Source: an uncultured Sutterella sp. (GTDB lineage Bacteria > Pseudomonadota > Gammaproteobacteria > Burkholderiales > Burkholderiaceae_F). Taken from it: a stretch of DNA of 10,522 bases. Of this stretch, positions 10,486 to 10,522 are shown one piece after another. Where the stretch lies: contig URYO01000031.1 in assembly GCA_900552195.1 (NCBI GenBank), positions 1 through 10,522 of the forward strand, written 5' to 3'. Within the stretch, counting starts at the first letter, position 1. The number at the start of each line of letters is the position of its first letter. The notes beneath the pieces were generated by a model. It did no database searches. It had not been told where the DNA came from and was given only the letters and a program-made list of their open reading frames with translations. The position numbers and the translations under genes were made by a program.

Positions 10486-10522
10486 TTAACTCTTTGAAAA
10501 AGCATGATAGAATTCCGCCCCG
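10486..10522 (+). promoter_or_regulatory. outward promoter with GC-rich discriminator, probably for rpsB beyond the right edge
   Basis: TAGAAT (10508-10513) is a good -10 and TTAACT (10486-10491, 4 of 6) a fair -35, with a 16-nt spacer. The bases after the -10 are GC-rich (TCCGCCCCG), a feature of promoters under stringent control such as those of ribosomal RNA and ribosomal-protein genes. In E. coli rpsB-tsf lies next to map in divergent orientation, so rpsB is the expected target; the gene itself is not in the window. Confidence 0.5.

Noticed and set aside
10494..10513. TTGAAA at 10494-10499 as -35 for the TAGAAT box
   Set aside because: Spacer would be only 8 nt, too short for sigma-70; TTAACT at 10486 with 16 nt fits better.

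Overview
The window carries core housekeeping genes of a proteobacterium, most likely a betaproteobacterium of the order Burkholderiales. Moderate GC content and protein style suggest a Sutterella/Parasutterella-like member, but that finer placement is a guess. Three points support the class-level call: a ZipA-type division protein directly upstream of ligA, a ZipA C-terminus ending in the IEPGS...A..LL pattern I associate with beta-proteobacterial ZipA, and the map-glnD pair beside what looks like an outward ribosomal-protein promoter. I see no transposase, integrase, CRISPR array, tRNA, rRNA, phage gene or defence gene.

Layout from left to right. (1) Minus strand, 1-1989: dapC then dapD, two consecutive lysine/diaminopimelate enzymes separated by 2 nt; dapD runs off the left edge lacking only a few C-terminal codons. 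(2) Minus strand, 2081-2546: queF, a short type I nitrile reductase for queuosine synthesis, with its own perfect-stem terminator that separates it from dapC. (3) 2547-2766: a divergent intergenic region with a good queF promoter and a GC-rich hairpin ahead of the next gene. (4) Plus strand, 2767-6828: zipA-like gene, ligA (NAD-dependent DNA ligase) and an MTAP/MTIP-family nucleoside phosphorylase whose start overlaps the ligA stop by 8 nt. (5) 6842-6880: a two-way terminator between convergent transcription units. (6) Minus strand, 6894-10288: map then glnD, 26 nt apart, probably one transcript. (7) 10289-10522: promoter region for map and, facing out of the right edge, a promoter with a GC-rich discriminator that probably serves rpsB (inferred from E. 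coli gene order).

Functionally, the genes cover cell-wall/lysine precursor synthesis (dapC, dapD), tRNA modification (queF), division and DNA joining (zipA, ligA), purine/methylthio-nucleoside salvage, N-terminal methionine removal (map) and nitrogen sensing through PII (glnD). E. coli keeps map, glnD and dapD together in this order and strand. Here the same three are kept in order but split by about 4.9 kb holding zipA-ligA-phosphorylase in the opposite orientation plus queF and dapC. I found no evidence for a previously undescribed system; the points worth a second look concern gene order, translational coupling, the phosphorylase specificity and a few RNA structures.
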